A program made the position numbers and the translations under genes. The notes below the pieces were generated by a model. The model did not search any database, was not told the origin of the DNA, and saw only the letters and a list, made by a program, of their open reading frames with translations. From a virus, in the IMG/VR virus record IMGVR_UViG_3300050025_000072, positions 1 through 29,397 of that record: a stretch of 29,397 nucleotides of DNA, one strand, 5' to 3'. Shown here piece after piece: positions 28,030-29,397 of the stretch (the first letter of the stretch is position 1; each line of letters starts with the position of its first letter).

Positions 28030-29397
28030 ATGGGGCAACTTCAAACATTCCTGGGCAACACGACGTATTTGGATGTAGTACTGACTGACGGTAACGCAGT
28101 TCAGTACGTACAGGCGTTAGTGTATAGCTCGGCAGGTTCATTGTTGTCCACTATAAACTTGGGGCAGGCGAGTGTAGGGGTTATTTATCAGGGCAGCTAC
28201 ACACCTCCAAGCACAGGGGTATATAACATAGTCTATACGGCTTATTCGGATGCTGGATATTCGACGCCCAACACAACCTACCCGCGAATGTTAGACCAGG
28301 TTAATGTAATACCCAGCACTTTGGGTTGGCCAAATGTGAACGTGGTACAAATCGACGGGCAGACGACAGTAGGCACAAACGCTACTCTTAACTTGAAGAA
28401 GCTGAATATCGTAAATGCGGTAGGGGATGCGGTAACTATAACTTCATCGGGCAATAACGGCAACGGCATGTGGTTGGCTGGTAACGGAACTGGCAACGGA
28501 TTTAAGGCTGTTGGTGGAAGTACAGCGGCAGGTATGATGCTTCAGGGTGGCAATATTTCAGGCGCCGGCATGGTTTCTTCGGGCCAGATGGGAATGTATG
28601 CGGCAAGTACAATGGCCGGTTATGCTGGTATTACGGCTAGTGGTTTAACAAGCGGGGCAGGAATCTTGGCCGCAGGTGGAAGTACAGCGGCTGGTATGAT
28701 GCTTCGAGGCGGTTCGATATCGGGTGCTGGTTTGGTGGCTTCGGGTCAGTACGGTATAAATGCGACGAGTAGTTCGGCCGGTTATGCCGGCATTCTAGCT
28801 AGCGGGTATATGGCTGGTCCTGGTATGCTAGCAGTTGGTAATACAACAGGTGTTGGCATTCAAGCAACAGGTGGAGTAAGCGGTCACGGAATGAGCTTAC
28901 TCGGTGGAACATCACAAGGTATGGGCCTTAATGCCATAGCACAAGCAAGCAGTGCAAATGGTATATTTGCACAAGCTGGGGCTTCTGCTGCTGGACTTTA
29001 CTGTTACGGTGGTTCAGGCGGTGATGGCATTAAAGCTGGATCACAAGGTAACGCTAACGGTTTAAACCTAGTTGGCACTGGAACTGGTGCTGGTTTACTT
29101 TCCACTGGCGGCACAACAGGTCATGGTATCTCGGCAGTAGCGGGAAGCAGCTCTGGTACACAACACGGAATAAACGCAGCAGGCGGATATACTGGAAACG
29201 GCATCAAGGCCACAGCAGGCACTTTCGCAGGAACGCAGGCAGGCATTCTATCAACAGGTGGTCCGGCCGGCGCGGGGTTGTCACTTCAAGGTGGTAGCAC
29301 AACAGGAGCTGGTTTGCTTGTTGCCGGAAACGCAGGCAACTCGGCTGGTATTTCGATTGCTGGACAGGGTACGGGAGCTGGTATTCAATCAGCGGGT
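28030..29397 (+). CDS. Glycine-rich repeat tail fibre, N-terminal part (cut by window edge)
   Basis: Open from ATG 28030 (GGAG 5 bases upstream) to the window end, 456 codons without a stop. Residues about 1-90 form an Ig-like beta sandwich (TYLDVVLTDGNAV, STGVYNIVYTAYS), comparable with the N-terminus of the 22467 product. From about 145 on there is an irregular repeat of about 11-12 residues built on small residues: G-x-G-[IML]-x-[A/L]-x-G-G-[S/T]-x. More than twenty copies are visible. This Gly/Ala/Ser/Thr-rich repeat fits a stacked-turn or polyglycine-II-type fibre shaft or adhesin. It is probably a long tail fibre or receptor-binding protein. The true length and tip are outside the window. 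Confidence 0.7.
   Translation, partial: MGQLQTFLGNTTYLDVVLTDGNAVQYVQALVYSSAGSLLSTINLGQASVGVIYQGSYTPPSTGVYNIVYTAYSDAGYSTPNTTYPRMLDQVNVIPSTLGWPNVNVVQIDGQTTVGTNATLNLKKLNIVNAVGDAVTITSSGNNGNGMWLAGNGTGNGFKAVGGSTAAGMMLQGGNISGAGMVSSGQMGMYAASTMAGYAGITASGLTSGAGILAAGGSTAAGMMLRGGSISGAGLVASGQYGINATSSSAGYAGILASGYMAGPGMLAVGNTTGVGIQATGGVSGHGMSLLGGTSQGMGLNAIAQASSANGIFAQAGASAAGLYCYGGSGGDGIKAGSQGNANGLNLVGTGTGAGLLSTGGTTGHGISAVAGSSSGTQHGINAAGGYTGNGIKATAGTFAGTQAGILSTGGPAGAGLSLQGGSTTGAGLLVAGNAGNSAGISIAGQGTGAGIQSAG

Noticed and set aside
1-29397. tRNA genes, CRISPR arrays, insertion sequences, integrase and attachment sites
   Set aside because: Looked for on both strands by eye; no cloverleaf-like sequence, regularly spaced direct repeats, transposase or recombinase motif was found.

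Overview
This window is a stretch of a tailed double-stranded DNA bacteriophage (Caudoviricetes), covering virion head, internal, tail and early lysis genes. All supported genes lie on the + strand, tightly packed and often overlapping by a few bases, and most have GGAG-type ribosome binding sites. I recognise a prohead protease, a scaffold region, an HK97-type major capsid protein, a pectate-lyase-like tail spike and a glycine-repeat fibre. The host cannot be named. An LpxH-like phosphoesterase weakly hints at a Gram-negative host.

Layout. 1-3816: the end of an HNH endonuclease, five small or medium proteins of unknown role, and a second, complete HNH endonuclease of the same type. 3803-7345: a 1180-residue fusion of a T4 gp21-like prohead protease (His139/Ser190) with a long scaffold-like region. 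An internal ribosome binding site and in-frame ATG at 5108 would make the scaffold alone. 7376-14967: a terminator, then eight genes, several with predicted helical or glycine-rich hydrophobic segments, probably head-internal or ejected proteins. 15078-17822: two tandem paralogous decoration-like proteins and the major capsid protein, each followed by a strong hairpin. 17893-19700: a repeat-containing homing endonuclease and a metallophosphoesterase, each behind its own promoter-like motif. 19762-26661: tail genes, a cold-shock protein and a LAGLIDADG endonuclease ahead of the tail spike. 26719-29397: a small coiled-coil protein, a holin-like or XhlA-like protein, an HExxH metallopeptidase-like protein and the start of a glycine-rich repeat fibre.

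Four signals tie the window together. (1) A roughly 35-residue helical-hairpin module occurs nine times in eight otherwise unrelated genes and may be a shared assembly or packaging tag. (2) A bipartite intergenic motif, CTACTAATA-N8-TAATAATAG-like, precedes most transcription units and is probably a phage promoter. (3) Two genes (8714 and 19071) have no usable ATG/GTG/TTG start but have a well-placed ribosome binding site before ATT. (4) The protease-scaffold gene has a nested in-frame start, like lambda C/Nu3 or herpesvirus UL26/UL26.5. Four homing endonucleases sit between structural genes. No tRNA, rRNA, CRISPR array, insertion sequence, integrase or attachment site was seen, and no gap between genes exceeds 300 bases.
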